From Bacteroidota bacterium (GTDB lineage: Bacteria > Bacteroidota > Bacteroidia > Bacteroidales > B39-G9), in the NCBI GenBank assembly GCA_015222055.1, contig JADFUR010000116.1, positions 1 to 64,000 of the forward strand: a stretch of 64,000 nucleotides of DNA, written 5' to 3'. The notes below the pieces were generated by a model. It had not been told where the DNA came from. It did no database searches and saw only the letters and a program-made list of their open reading frames with translations. Positions 19,418-28,088 of this stretch are shown here, one piece after another. The first letter of the stretch is position 1. Each line of letters opens with the position of its first letter. The translations under genes were made by a program, and so were the position numbers.

Positions 19418-19513
19418 CCGCTAAGCGAATTTTTATTTATACGTATATGCATTAAGATTTATTTTGAATTAATTTTTAACAAAAAACAGCAAATAAAACA
19501 ATCCGCTAAGCGG
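19418..19513. repeat. Pair of CCGCTAAGCG-type palindromes
   Basis: CCGCTAAGCGA at 19418-19428 and a perfect CCGCTAAGCGG at 19503-19513 lie 74 nt apart in the gap upstream of the cyclophilin gene. The arrangement matches the pair of related palindromes (4470 and 4536) upstream of porV2. Confidence 0.6.
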
Positions 19514-19562
19514 TTGTGTATATGATGATTAATAATATAAATAATCAAAAAAAGAAATCACT

Positions 19563-20402
19563 ATGAAACACAAAAACATCAAATTAGGATTTTTTATTAT
19601 AGCATTAAGTTTTTTAACTTTTTCAACTCTCTTTTCTCAAAACAAGAATAATCTTGTTTTAGTGGAGACAACATTCGGTAATATTAAAATAAAACTGTAT
19701 AACGAAACACCTAAACACAGAGACAATTTTATAAAGTTGGTTTCTCAAAACTATTTCGACAGCTTACTTTTTCATAGAGTAATTAAAAACTTTATGATTC
19801 AAGGTGGAGATCCTGATTCAAAACATGCACCAAAAGGTAAAGTTTTAGGAGATGGCGGTCCTGATTACACTATTGATGCTGAGTTTAATCCAAAATTTTT
19901 TCACAAGAAAGGCGTTTTAGCTGCTGCTCGAGAAGGCGATAATGTTAATCCCGAAAAGCATTCATCTGCATCGCAATTTTATATTGTTCAGGGTCAAACT
20001 TTTACTAATGAGCAACTTGACAAGATGGAAGAGTCTCTTAATAAAAGATGCAAACAAAAATTTCTTGTTAGGCATATTAATAAAAAGGAAAACAAGGTGT
20101 TAAAAATGAAATTAGATTCTTTGCAGAAAAATAAAAATTTAAAAGAAATTAAGTCAATAATAAATAAAATTGAGCAAGAGACTGAAGAGGAATTTAATAA
20201 AAATTTTAAATTTATATTTTCGGATGAGCAAAGAAAAGCATATGAAAAAATTGGAGGAACTCCCCATCTTGACGGTGCATATACTGTGTTTGGGGAAGTT
20301 ATTGAAGGTCTTGATGTCGTGGATAAGATTGCAACAGTAAAAACAGACAAACACAATAGACCCTTAGAAGATGTTGTTATGAAAATAAGAATTATTTTAT
20401 AA
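19563..20402 (+). CDS. Secreted cyclophilin-type peptidyl-prolyl cis-trans isomerase
   Basis: A 279-residue protein with an N-terminal signal peptide ('LGFFIIALSFLTFSTLFSQ'), so periplasmic. The cyclophilin core is split: 'LFHRVIKNFMIQGGDP' and 'KGVLAAAREGDNVNPEKHSSASQFYIVQG' carry the usual Arg, Phe, Met and Gln active-site residues, and 'HLDGAYTVFGEVIEGLDVVDKIA' forms the C-terminal strands. Between them lies a lysine- and glutamate-rich insertion of about 75 residues (roughly 155-228) that is probably helical or coiled coil and is common in Bacteroidota homologues. The role is folding of exported proteins. It is monocistronic, with palindromes upstream and a terminator downstream. Confidence 0.9.
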   Translation: MKHKNIKLGFFIIALSFLTFSTLFSQNKNNLVLVETTFGNIKIKLYNETPKHRDNFIKLVSQNYFDSLLFHRVIKNFMIQGGDPDSKHAPKGKVLGDGGPDYTIDAEFNPKFFHKKGVLAAAREGDNVNPEKHSSASQFYIVQGQTFTNEQLDKMEESLNKRCKQKFLVRHINKKENKVLKMKLDSLQKNKNLKEIKSIINKIEQETEEEFNKNFKFIFSDEQRKAYEKIGGTPHLDGAYTVFGEVIEGLDVVDKIATVKTDKHNRPLEDVVMKIRIIL

Positions 20403-20439
20403 AAAGTTCAGTATTTATTGACAAATAAAATAAAATTAG

Positions 20440-20465
20440 CCCTCGATTTTAATCGGGGGTTTTGT
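20440..20465 (+). terminator. Rho-independent terminator after the cyclophilin gene
   Basis: CCCTCGATT pairs with AATCGGGGG (one G-U pair) around a two-base loop, followed by TTTTG. It starts 38 nt after the stop codon. The rest of the 286-nt gap to the next gene shows nothing recognisable. Confidence 0.75.
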
Positions 20466-20688
20466 TAATCAGGAAAGTACTCGCAGGAAGCATTTTCTTG
20501 ATTGGAACCTAAAAATATTCCCCTGCGGAATTACCGAGTTTTTTCACCAATATTTAAATTATTTTAAAGATAAAATTTTTATTCTCATTTAGAAGTAATA
20601 TGAAACAAAATAAGTTTGTAAATAATTGATTTTAAGATTGTTTAAATTTGCTGAATGTTCTTATTCGTTTTTTTAACAGCTTATTTTT

Positions 20689-23010
20689 TTATATTTTCAA
20701 ACCAAATACAATGATATCGTCAACCTGTTCAAGATCACCTCTCCACTTATCAATTGTTGTGTTAAGAATTTCTTTTTGTCTTGACATGCTTTTTTCTTGT
20801 ATGCTTAACAATAAGTGTTTAAAGTTTTTAGACTTAAACTTAGAGCCCTTTTTACCTCCAAATTGGTCAGAAAATCCATCTGAGAAAATATATAAAGCAT
20901 CTCCTTTGTTGATTTTAATAATATTGTTTGTGAAAGATTCTTTCTCTTTAAGATAAATACCTACAGGCATACGATCCGCCTTAACTTCAAATAGACCATA
21001 TTTTTCGTCCTCAGACACGAGTGATGCAAGTTCAGGTTTGTTGTCATGAATTAAAGCTTTATTGTTTTCACGAATAACATACAACGAATTATAAGCTCCT
21101 GAAAATTGCAAGCTACTATTATCTAAATCAAAAACACACAAGGCCATGTCCATTCCGTCTTTAGCCTCATTTTGTTTTCCTGTTTGGCTAAGAGTTCTTT
21201 TTACATGTTCTCGCAAATTGTTAAGAATTAAATTTGCTTGAGTAACATTATTTTTATTCACAATTTCGTTTAAGAAAGAAACGCCAAGCATACTCATAAA
21301 TGCCCCAGGAACACCATGACCTGTACAATCGGCAGCTGCAATAATAATTTTGTTTTCTTTTTGAGTGAGCCAATAATAATCACCACTAACAATATCTCTC
21401 GGGCGAAATAAAATAAAATGCTCGGGTAAAATTTGGTCAATAAATTTTTTTGAAGGCAATATTGCTTGTTGAATTCGTTTTGCGTATAAAATGCTGTCAG
21501 TAATACTTTGTTTTTGTTCTTCAATTTGTTTGTTTTTTTCGGCAAGTAATCTATTATCTTTTCGTTTTCGTCTGTAACTTCGGTAAACCACAAATGCAAA
21601 CAATAATACAATAAGAAATCCGAAAAGAATAAACACTTGAATAATTTTTTGACGGCGAAGTTCTGCCTCTGCGGCTAAATCTTTTTGATTTTGTTCAAAT
21701 TCACGTCGTTCTATTTTTTTATCAAACTCCCACTGCATACTAATTTGCGTTAATTTTCTAACATTCTCTTCGTTTTTCAACAAATCTTGTGTTTCTTTAA
21801 ATAATACATGAGAAAGATAAGCTTTTCGATAATTATGAATAGCAGCATAAGATTTACTTAATATTTCTGCGGAATTATTTATAATATCAGGAGATCCAAT
21901 TTTTTTGCCTATCGCTTTGGCTTTAAGCAAATAGTTTATTGACGTATTATAATGAGCTAAATAATAATTAATTTCTCCAATACTATTATATGATGTTGCA
22001 AACTCTTCAACAAGACCAACCTCTTGGTTTGTTTCTATACTTTTGAAAAAATAATTCAAAGCTTTATTGCATTCAATAATAAGAGAATCTTTATGGTTTT
22101 TTTCAAAATTATTTTTTGCTTGTGCTGTATAAACGTTAGCAATCATATTATACGAAACAACAACACCCTTTTTATCTCCAATTTCCTGATAAATTTTTAT
22201 GCTTTTTAAATTAATATCTATTGCCTCATCATATTTTTTTTTAATTTGTAGAATCTGACTAATATTGTTATTAGTTTCTGCAACACCTCTTTTATCGTTT
22301 ATTTCTTCTTCAATTTTCAAACTTTTATAAAAATATTCAAGGGCTTTATCATTTTTAGCTTGTTCTTGATAAATTCCGCCTATATTATTAAATATGCGTG
22401 CAACCATATCTTTATCATCTGTTTTTTCAGAAACATTTAAACTTTCAAAATAATATTCAAGGGCTTTGTCGTAATTACCTTGAGCATAAAACACGCCTCC
22501 AATATTATTATACGACCCCGCTATTAGCTTTTCATCACCTATTTCTTTGCTTTTTTTTACACATTCAAGGTAATAATTAAAAGCCTTGTCATACTCTCCT
22601 TTAATGTTGTAAATTGTTCCAATATTATTCAACAATTTTACAATTTGTTGTTTGTCATCTATTTTTTTATAAATATTAAGAGCATTAAAATATTCCCTCA
22701 AAGCATTATCATATGAACCTTGGTAATAATAACCAATACCTATATAAATATATGAATGGGCAATACCCTTGCTGAATTTTAAATTTTCACTTAGTTTTAA
22801 AGCTTTATTTGCATATATTAAAGCTTTGTCAGTACTTGTACTTAAATATTTTTTTGAAATATTAATATATAAATTTACTTTATTTGTATCTTCGTTAGCA
22901 GTTTCTAAAACATTTAACAAGCTGTCGATTATAGGTTTGTCCGATGCTTTTATATTTAAAGAAACAAATAAAAAAAAGAAAATTTTAATAATGAGAAATC
23001 GTTTGTTCAT
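20689..23010 (-). CDS. TPR-repeat sensor with SpoIIE-type PP2C phosphatase domain
   Basis: A 773-residue protein with a signal peptide. It has about nine tetratricopeptide repeats (residues ~45-400, e.g. 'YNNIGGVFYAQGNYDKALEYYFESL'), a helical stretch, and one membrane span near 455-478 ('VFILFGFLIVLLFAFVVY'). A coiled-coil linker leads to a cytosolic SpoIIE/PP2C phosphatase domain (~560-773) with 'IIAAADCTGHGVPGAFMS' and 'LYIFSDGFSDQFGG', which hold the metal-binding aspartates. The layout suggests a periplasmic TPR sensor controlling serine/threonine dephosphorylation, perhaps of an anti-sigma-factor antagonist. No RsbW-like kinase or STAS protein is adjacent, so the target is unknown. It is monocistronic. 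Confidence 0.88.
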   Translation of the reverse strand: MNKRFLIIKIFFFLFVSLNIKASDKPIIDSLLNVLETANEDTNKVNLYINISKKYLSTSTDKALIYANKALKLSENLKFSKGIAHSYIYIGIGYYYQGSYDNALREYFNALNIYKKIDDKQQIVKLLNNIGTIYNIKGEYDKAFNYYLECVKKSKEIGDEKLIAGSYNNIGGVFYAQGNYDKALEYYFESLNVSEKTDDKDMVARIFNNIGGIYQEQAKNDKALEYFYKSLKIEEEINDKRGVAETNNNISQILQIKKKYDEAIDINLKSIKIYQEIGDKKGVVVSYNMIANVYTAQAKNNFEKNHKDSLIIECNKALNYFFKSIETNQEVGLVEEFATSYNSIGEINYYLAHYNTSINYLLKAKAIGKKIGSPDIINNSAEILSKSYAAIHNYRKAYLSHVLFKETQDLLKNEENVRKLTQISMQWEFDKKIERREFEQNQKDLAAEAELRRQKIIQVFILFGFLIVLLFAFVVYRSYRRKRKDNRLLAEKNKQIEEQKQSITDSILYAKRIQQAILPSKKFIDQILPEHFILFRPRDIVSGDYYWLTQKENKIIIAAADCTGHGVPGAFMSMLGVSFLNEIVNKNNVTQANLILNNLREHVKRTLSQTGKQNEAKDGMDMALCVFDLDNSSLQFSGAYNSLYVIRENNKALIHDNKPELASLVSEDEKYGLFEVKADRMPVGIYLKEKESFTNNIIKINKGDALYIFSDGFSDQFGGKKGSKFKSKNFKHLLLSIQEKSMSRQKEILNTTIDKWRGDLEQVDDIIVFGLKI

Positions 23011-23142
23011 CTTAATTCATTTGAAATAATTATACTATTTTAACACGTGAATTTAATAAAATAATTGAGAAAATAAAAATTGATTTATCTTATTTCATTA
23101 AAAACAAAAAAATATTGTAAGTTGTAAATAAAGCATTTATAA

Positions 23143-25269
23143 TTATTGCTCTTTCATTGAGAGTTGAATTCGTTTTCTGTTAATATCTACGTCAATAACT
23201 TTTACTTTTACATGCTGGTTCAGTTTTACTACATCTGCAGGGTTTTTTACGAATTCATTTTTCAATTCCGATATGTGCACTAAACCATCCTGATGAACAC
23301 CAATATCTACAAATGCACCAAAGTTTGTTATGTTTGTAATTATCCCAGGTAAGATCATGCCAATTTTAAGGTCTGAAATTTTATATACATCATTTGAGAA
23401 TTCAAAAAGTTTGATTTTGTCGCGAGGGTCTCTTCCCGGTTTTGCTAATTCATTTACAATATCTGACAAGGTAAGAATTCCAATTTTGTCGCTTATATAT
23501 TTACTAATATTAATCTTCTTTCTTAGTTCTTCACTTTCTAATAAATCTTTTACAGAACAGTTTAAATCATCTGACATTTTTTTTACAATAAAATAACTTT
23601 CAGGATGAACAGCACTGTTGTCAAGTGGATTTTTAGCATCTGTAATACGCAAAAATCCCGCACATTGTTCAAAAGCCTTACTTCCTAAACGTTGAACTTT
23701 TTGTAACTCATTACGAGACTTAAAAAGATTGTTTTCTTTTCGATAATCAACAATATTTTGTGCTAATTGAGGTCCTAAACCTGACACATAGCTCAAAAGA
23801 TGTTTACTAGCAGTATTTAGATTAACTCCAACTAAATTAACACAACTTTGAACAACATCGTCAAGGGAATCCTTCAGCTTGTGTTGTTCAACATCGTGTT
23901 GGTATTGACCTACACCAATCGACTTTGGGTCAAGTTTCACCAATTCTGCTAAAGGGTCCATCAGTCTTCGTCCAATTGAAACAGAGCCTCGTACCGTAAC
24001 ATCATATTCGGGAAATTCTTCTCGAGCAACCGACGACGCAGAATAAATTGAAGCTCCATTTTCGCTTACTACAAATACATTTACTTTTCTGTCTAATTTT
24101 AATTTTTTTACAAAATATTCGGTTTCCCTGCTTGCAGTACCGTTACCAATAGCAATAGCATCAATTTTATATGCATTAACTAAAGAGGCAATTTTTTTTG
24201 CAGCAATTTTAAAGTCTTGTTGTGGTTTGTTAGGATAAATTGTTTCATTATGCAACAAGTTCCCTTGTTGGTCGAGACATACAACCTTGCAACCTGTTCT
24301 AAACCCCGGATCAATTGAAAGAACACGCATCTGTCCTAAAGGAGAGGCCAATAATAGTTGACGTAAATTTTTTGCAAAAACATTAATTGCTTCATTATCA
24401 GCCTTTTCTTTCGAAATTTTATTAAACTCATTTTCAATTGATGAAGAAATTAAACGTTTATAACTGTCTTTAATTGCAATACGGATTTGCTCGGCTGCGT
24501 CAAAATGGCTTTTTATAAATATTTTTTCAAGACATTCAAAAGCATCTTCCTCATTAATTGATATTGATACTCTTAAAAATCCTTCAGCTTCAGCTCTTCT
24601 TATTGCAAGCAGTCGATGAGAAGCACTTCGTTTTAGAGCTTCTTCAGCAGCAAAATAATCAGTATATTTAATTGCCTCTGCTTCTTTGTTTTTTATTACT
24701 TTCGATTTAATAATTGCATTTCTACTAAATAAAAGGCGTATTTTTTTTCTAGCTGTTTGATTTTCATTTATCCATTCTGCAATAATATCTCTTGCACCAC
24801 TTAAAGCATCATCTTTATTTTTAACATCACCCTTTATAAATTCTTTAGCCTTTGATTGTATGTTTAAGACATCTTGTTTCATAAGGATTTGTGCAAGCGG
24901 CTCTAGTCCTTTTTCTTTTGCAATTGTTGCACGAGTTTTCCTTTTTTGTTTAAACGGGAGGTAAATATCTTCCAAATCGTTTAAGTCAAAAACATTTACA
25001 ATTTTATTTTGTAGTTCATCAGTTAATTTATTTTGTTCTTTTATTGATTTTAATATAGTTCCTTTCCTTTTTTCAATTTCTTCTAACTTCAGCAATTTCA
25101 TTGAAATTGACTTAATTTGTACTTCATCTAAATTTCCGGTTAGTTCTTTCCTATACCTACTGATAAAAGGAATGGTCGCTCCTTTTTTTAATAAATTAAT
25201 TGTGTTTTCAACTTGTTCGTTCGAAAGCGTTAATTCATTTCTAATTATTTGTATTTGTTTTTTTATCAT
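23143..25269 (-). CDS. tex: Tex-family RNA-binding transcription accessory protein
   Basis: A cytosolic protein of 708 residues when started at the ATG at 25269; the track start adds 13 residues unlike the family N-terminus. The Tex domain order is clear: N-terminal helical region ('PFISRYRKELTGNLDEVQI'), YqgF/RNase H-like domain ('RVLSIDPGFRTGCKV'), helix-hairpin-helix ('KHLLSYVSGLGPQLAQNIV'), and C-terminal S1 RNA-binding domain ('VDIGVHQDGLVHISEL') ending in 'KRIQLSMKEQ'. Tex (Spt6-related) proteins bind nucleic acid and affect transcription and stress tolerance. It is divergent from the T9SS cargo gene, with 144 nt between them. Confidence 0.94.
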   Translation of the reverse strand: MIKKQIQIIRNELTLSNEQVENTINLLKKGATIPFISRYRKELTGNLDEVQIKSISMKLLKLEEIEKRKGTILKSIKEQNKLTDELQNKIVNVFDLNDLEDIYLPFKQKRKTRATIAKEKGLEPLAQILMKQDVLNIQSKAKEFIKGDVKNKDDALSGARDIIAEWINENQTARKKIRLLFSRNAIIKSKVIKNKEAEAIKYTDYFAAEEALKRSASHRLLAIRRAEAEGFLRVSISINEEDAFECLEKIFIKSHFDAAEQIRIAIKDSYKRLISSSIENEFNKISKEKADNEAINVFAKNLRQLLLASPLGQMRVLSIDPGFRTGCKVVCLDQQGNLLHNETIYPNKPQQDFKIAAKKIASLVNAYKIDAIAIGNGTASRETEYFVKKLKLDRKVNVFVVSENGASIYSASSVAREEFPEYDVTVRGSVSIGRRLMDPLAELVKLDPKSIGVGQYQHDVEQHKLKDSLDDVVQSCVNLVGVNLNTASKHLLSYVSGLGPQLAQNIVDYRKENNLFKSRNELQKVQRLGSKAFEQCAGFLRITDAKNPLDNSAVHPESYFIVKKMSDDLNCSVKDLLESEELRKKINISKYISDKIGILTLSDIVNELAKPGRDPRDKIKLFEFSNDVYKISDLKIGMILPGIITNITNFGAFVDIGVHQDGLVHISELKNEFVKNPADVVKLNQHVKVKVIDVDINRKRIQLSMKEQ

Positions 25270-25343
25270 TATTATTGTAGTTTTAATCTTGTTTTTTAAC
25301 AGAAGCAAAGACTTTTAAGGGCAATTTTTTATATAAAATAAAT

Positions 25344-25374
25344 TTTGCTTAAAATAAAGAATTTATTACATTTG
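25344..25374 (+). promoter_or_regulatory. Bacteroidota-type promoter TTTG-N19-TACATTTG
   Basis: A -33 box TTTG (25344-25347) and a -7 box TACATTTG (25367-25374) are separated by 19 nt, an excellent fit to the sigma-ABfr consensus. The T9SS cargo ATG lies 39 nt downstream. Confidence 0.75.
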
Positions 25375-25413
25375 TAAGATTGAAACAAAAATAATAACTA
25401 AAATTAAAAGATT

Positions 25414-27720
25414 ATGAGAAAAATTACTTTAATGTTAACATTACTTTCTTTTTCATTTTTGACATTTGCTCAAATGTCAATTGCTGAAAAAGAAAAGTCT
25501 AATGCTGATTTTCATGTAAATAATTACAAATCAGTTAAGAGTATTAAAGCTTCAGGAGAAGTATTCTTTGAAGAACATTTTGATGAAACAAGATGGGCTG
25601 CAAGTGTAAATGACGAAAATCTTGCAATTCCTGACAAAATGCCTGATGGTTGGTCTGTTTATGACAGAACAAAGAATAAATTTAACTGGCACTGGTCAAA
25701 ACAAGGTCCTAGAGGTAAATATTGTTCTGGTAACGCTGACGTTTTAGAACCTGACAACACTATGATTATTCACTCAAATACTCCTGACAACGGTTTTATG
25801 ATGTTAGAATCTGCATATTTTAATACAGATGCTAGTGGTAATATAGTTGCTACATCTATTGATATGGATTGTTTTCTTCAATCACCAGCTTACGATTTGT
25901 CCGGTACTGCAGGTGTTATTTTAAAATTTGAAGAATATTTTCGTTATTGCTGTAGCTCAGCAGATAGTAAATTAGACGTTTTGGTAAGTGCTGACTTTGA
26001 TCCTACGGATTCTAATATTGATAATGGACATTGGACTACATACGATGTTAGACAGGGAATGAACCCTAATGAGGCTTTTGACGGTAGTGTTGAGCTTAAT
26101 ATTAGTAGTGTAGCTGCAGATCAGTCAACTGTTTACATCAGATGGCAACAAACAGCTTCTTCTCATTATCAATGGCAAATTGACGATGTTCAATTGATTG
26201 AGCCAATGTCAAATAATATTATGATTGAGAAAACTTGGGCAGATTATTTATATTTACCTAATGATATGGTTACCGATTATGATGCTACTTTCGATTGGAA
26301 TGGTGGATATGTTGATATCCCTTTAGATTTAGTAGGAGATTTTAAACAATTTAGAGCAGCTGTTAAAAATTTTGGTTTAGCTACACAAACAAATGTTCAA
26401 TTAAACACAGTTATTACTAAAGATGGTGAAACAGAGGTGTTTAATAAAACAAGTGATAAATTAGACATTGAAAAATCTAAAAGAGATACTTTATTAATAA
26501 CGGACGGATTTACTCCAACACAAAAAGGACATTATCAAGTTTCATATACTGTTAGTCAAGATCAAGATGATGAGTTAATGACAGACAACTATGATGGTAG
26601 TTATTTTAATATTACTGATAGTGTATTCTCTCGTACTTCAAGTGATAAAACTAATTATACCTCAGTTTCTCCTCAGGACTACGTAAATGCAGCTGATGGC
26701 GATTACATACTTAATTATTATCAAATACCAGAGGGCTCAGAAAATGTAACTGTTAGTTCTGTTACAATTTATTTCTCTAAAGGTAATGACAGCACAACAA
26801 TTGCACAAGGCAAGATGTCAACAGTTTTTAATTTATATGGCATTGAAGATCGTAAGATTTCTGAAACTCCAATAGTTTCATCTGATACATACATTTTAAA
26901 ATTAGAAGATAGAGGAACATTTATTACACTTCCTTTTATAAAAGAAGGTGCAGAAGTTATTGCACCTGGTGATTATTGGGTTGGTGTTACGGGTTATACA
27001 AATTATAGTGCAGACAATAAAGTTAGATTCAATGTTGGTAATGATAAAACAGTTCCTGTTACAAAAGATGGAACATATGTTCATTCAGGAGGTAAATTTT
27101 TGATTACTTATGATAATGCTGTTATTAACTTAAATATTGTTCCTACTACTCCTGTTCCTGCTGATGTTACATTTAATGTTAACATGAAATGCCAAATTAC
27201 AAAAGGTGTTTTTGATCCAACAAGTGACAAGGTTAATATTGGAGGAGGATTTAACGAATGGGGATTAACAGAAATGACTGATACTGATAACGATAGCATA
27301 TATACATATGTGTTAACAGGATATAATGTTGGTAATGACCTTGAGTTTAAATATCGTATTAATGATGGTTGGGAAACTGTTGATGCAAACAGAACTCATA
27401 AAATTTCTGCTACTCCTGCTGAGAATATATTAACAGCTTGGTATAGCAATGATGATTGCAACGATGGAATTGAGGATTTTATTAATTTAAATGAAATTTC
27501 AATTTATCCTAATCCTGTAAGCAGTGAGCTACATATTGATAACATTAATAATATTAACAGAATAGTTATTTCTAATGTTCTAGGACAAGAAGTTAAAACT
27601 ATAAACAATCCTGTAAATAGTGTAACTATTAATGCAAGTGATTTTAATAAAGGAATGTATATTTTAACTATTATTGATAACAATAATAATTCAAAATCAA
27701 CACGATTTATTAAAAAATAA
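25414..27720 (+). CDS. Secreted multi-domain protein with T9SS type A sorting domain
   Basis: A 768-residue cargo protein with a signal peptide ending at 'FLTFAQ'. Residues ~50-270 look like a choice-of-anchor/jelly-roll domain ('FEEHFDETRWAAS', 'CFLQSPAYDLSG', 'IRWQQTASSHYQWQIDDV'). The middle (~270-590) is beta-rich. Residues ~600-690 ('KVNIGGGFNEWG', 'LEFKYRINDGWE') resemble a starch/glycogen-binding E-set domain. The last ~75 residues ('ISIYPNPVSSELHI', then 'KGMYILTI' and 'TRFIKK') are a textbook T9SS type A sorting signal, so the protein should be exported and anchored or released by the T9SS. No catalytic motif was seen. Codon use and the strong promoter and terminator suggest high expression. 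Confidence 0.88.
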   Translation: MRKITLMLTLLSFSFLTFAQMSIAEKEKSNADFHVNNYKSVKSIKASGEVFFEEHFDETRWAASVNDENLAIPDKMPDGWSVYDRTKNKFNWHWSKQGPRGKYCSGNADVLEPDNTMIIHSNTPDNGFMMLESAYFNTDASGNIVATSIDMDCFLQSPAYDLSGTAGVILKFEEYFRYCCSSADSKLDVLVSADFDPTDSNIDNGHWTTYDVRQGMNPNEAFDGSVELNISSVAADQSTVYIRWQQTASSHYQWQIDDVQLIEPMSNNIMIEKTWADYLYLPNDMVTDYDATFDWNGGYVDIPLDLVGDFKQFRAAVKNFGLATQTNVQLNTVITKDGETEVFNKTSDKLDIEKSKRDTLLITDGFTPTQKGHYQVSYTVSQDQDDELMTDNYDGSYFNITDSVFSRTSSDKTNYTSVSPQDYVNAADGDYILNYYQIPEGSENVTVSSVTIYFSKGNDSTTIAQGKMSTVFNLYGIEDRKISETPIVSSDTYILKLEDRGTFITLPFIKEGAEVIAPGDYWVGVTGYTNYSADNKVRFNVGNDKTVPVTKDGTYVHSGGKFLITYDNAVINLNIVPTTPVPADVTFNVNMKCQITKGVFDPTSDKVNIGGGFNEWGLTEMTDTDNDSIYTYVLTGYNVGNDLEFKYRINDGWETVDANRTHKISATPAENILTAWYSNDDCNDGIEDFINLNEISIYPNPVSSELHIDNINNINRIVISNVLGQEVKTINNPVNSVTINASDFNKGMYILTIIDNNNNSKSTRFIKK

Positions 27721-28088
27721 GTAATCTTTTTAATTTTATTAAAGGGAACCAATTGGTTCCCTTTTTTATTTTTTGCAATTTAATATGTGTGAATTTATTA
27801 ATTGGACAAATAAAATTAATATAGATAATATAGAGCCAATTTTAAATTTGGGAGGATTATAATAAAACAATTATTGTTCCACGATAAATTTCAAAACTGT
27901 TTCGCTATTGAAACAGGACGTACCCTACGGCACTTTAAAATGTTTTATAGACTCTGTTCTATAAACAGATCACCACTACGTGGTTTTTATGGTCAATTTA
28001 AAAATATGGTGAATTTTAAAATTCATGATTAATCCACCAGAATTTAAAGTAATCAATAAATTATCTGAGTAAAAAACAAAAAAACGAA
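27721..28088. other. Intergenic gap with terminator and small hairpins
   Basis: After the terminator at 27741-27767 this 368-nt gap contains three small perfect inverted repeats in a row: CTGTTTC/GAAACAG (27897-27916), TTTATAGA/TCTATAAA (27944-27965) and CCAC-TAC-GTGG (27973-27983). No ORF or known RNA motif was recognised. It may be a decayed interspersed repeat. Confidence 0.4.
27741..27767 (+). terminator. Strong Rho-independent terminator after the T9SS cargo gene
   Basis: AAAGGGAACC-AATT-GGTTCCCTTT is a perfect palindrome followed by a run of T. It begins 20 nt after the stop codon. Confidence 0.92.
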
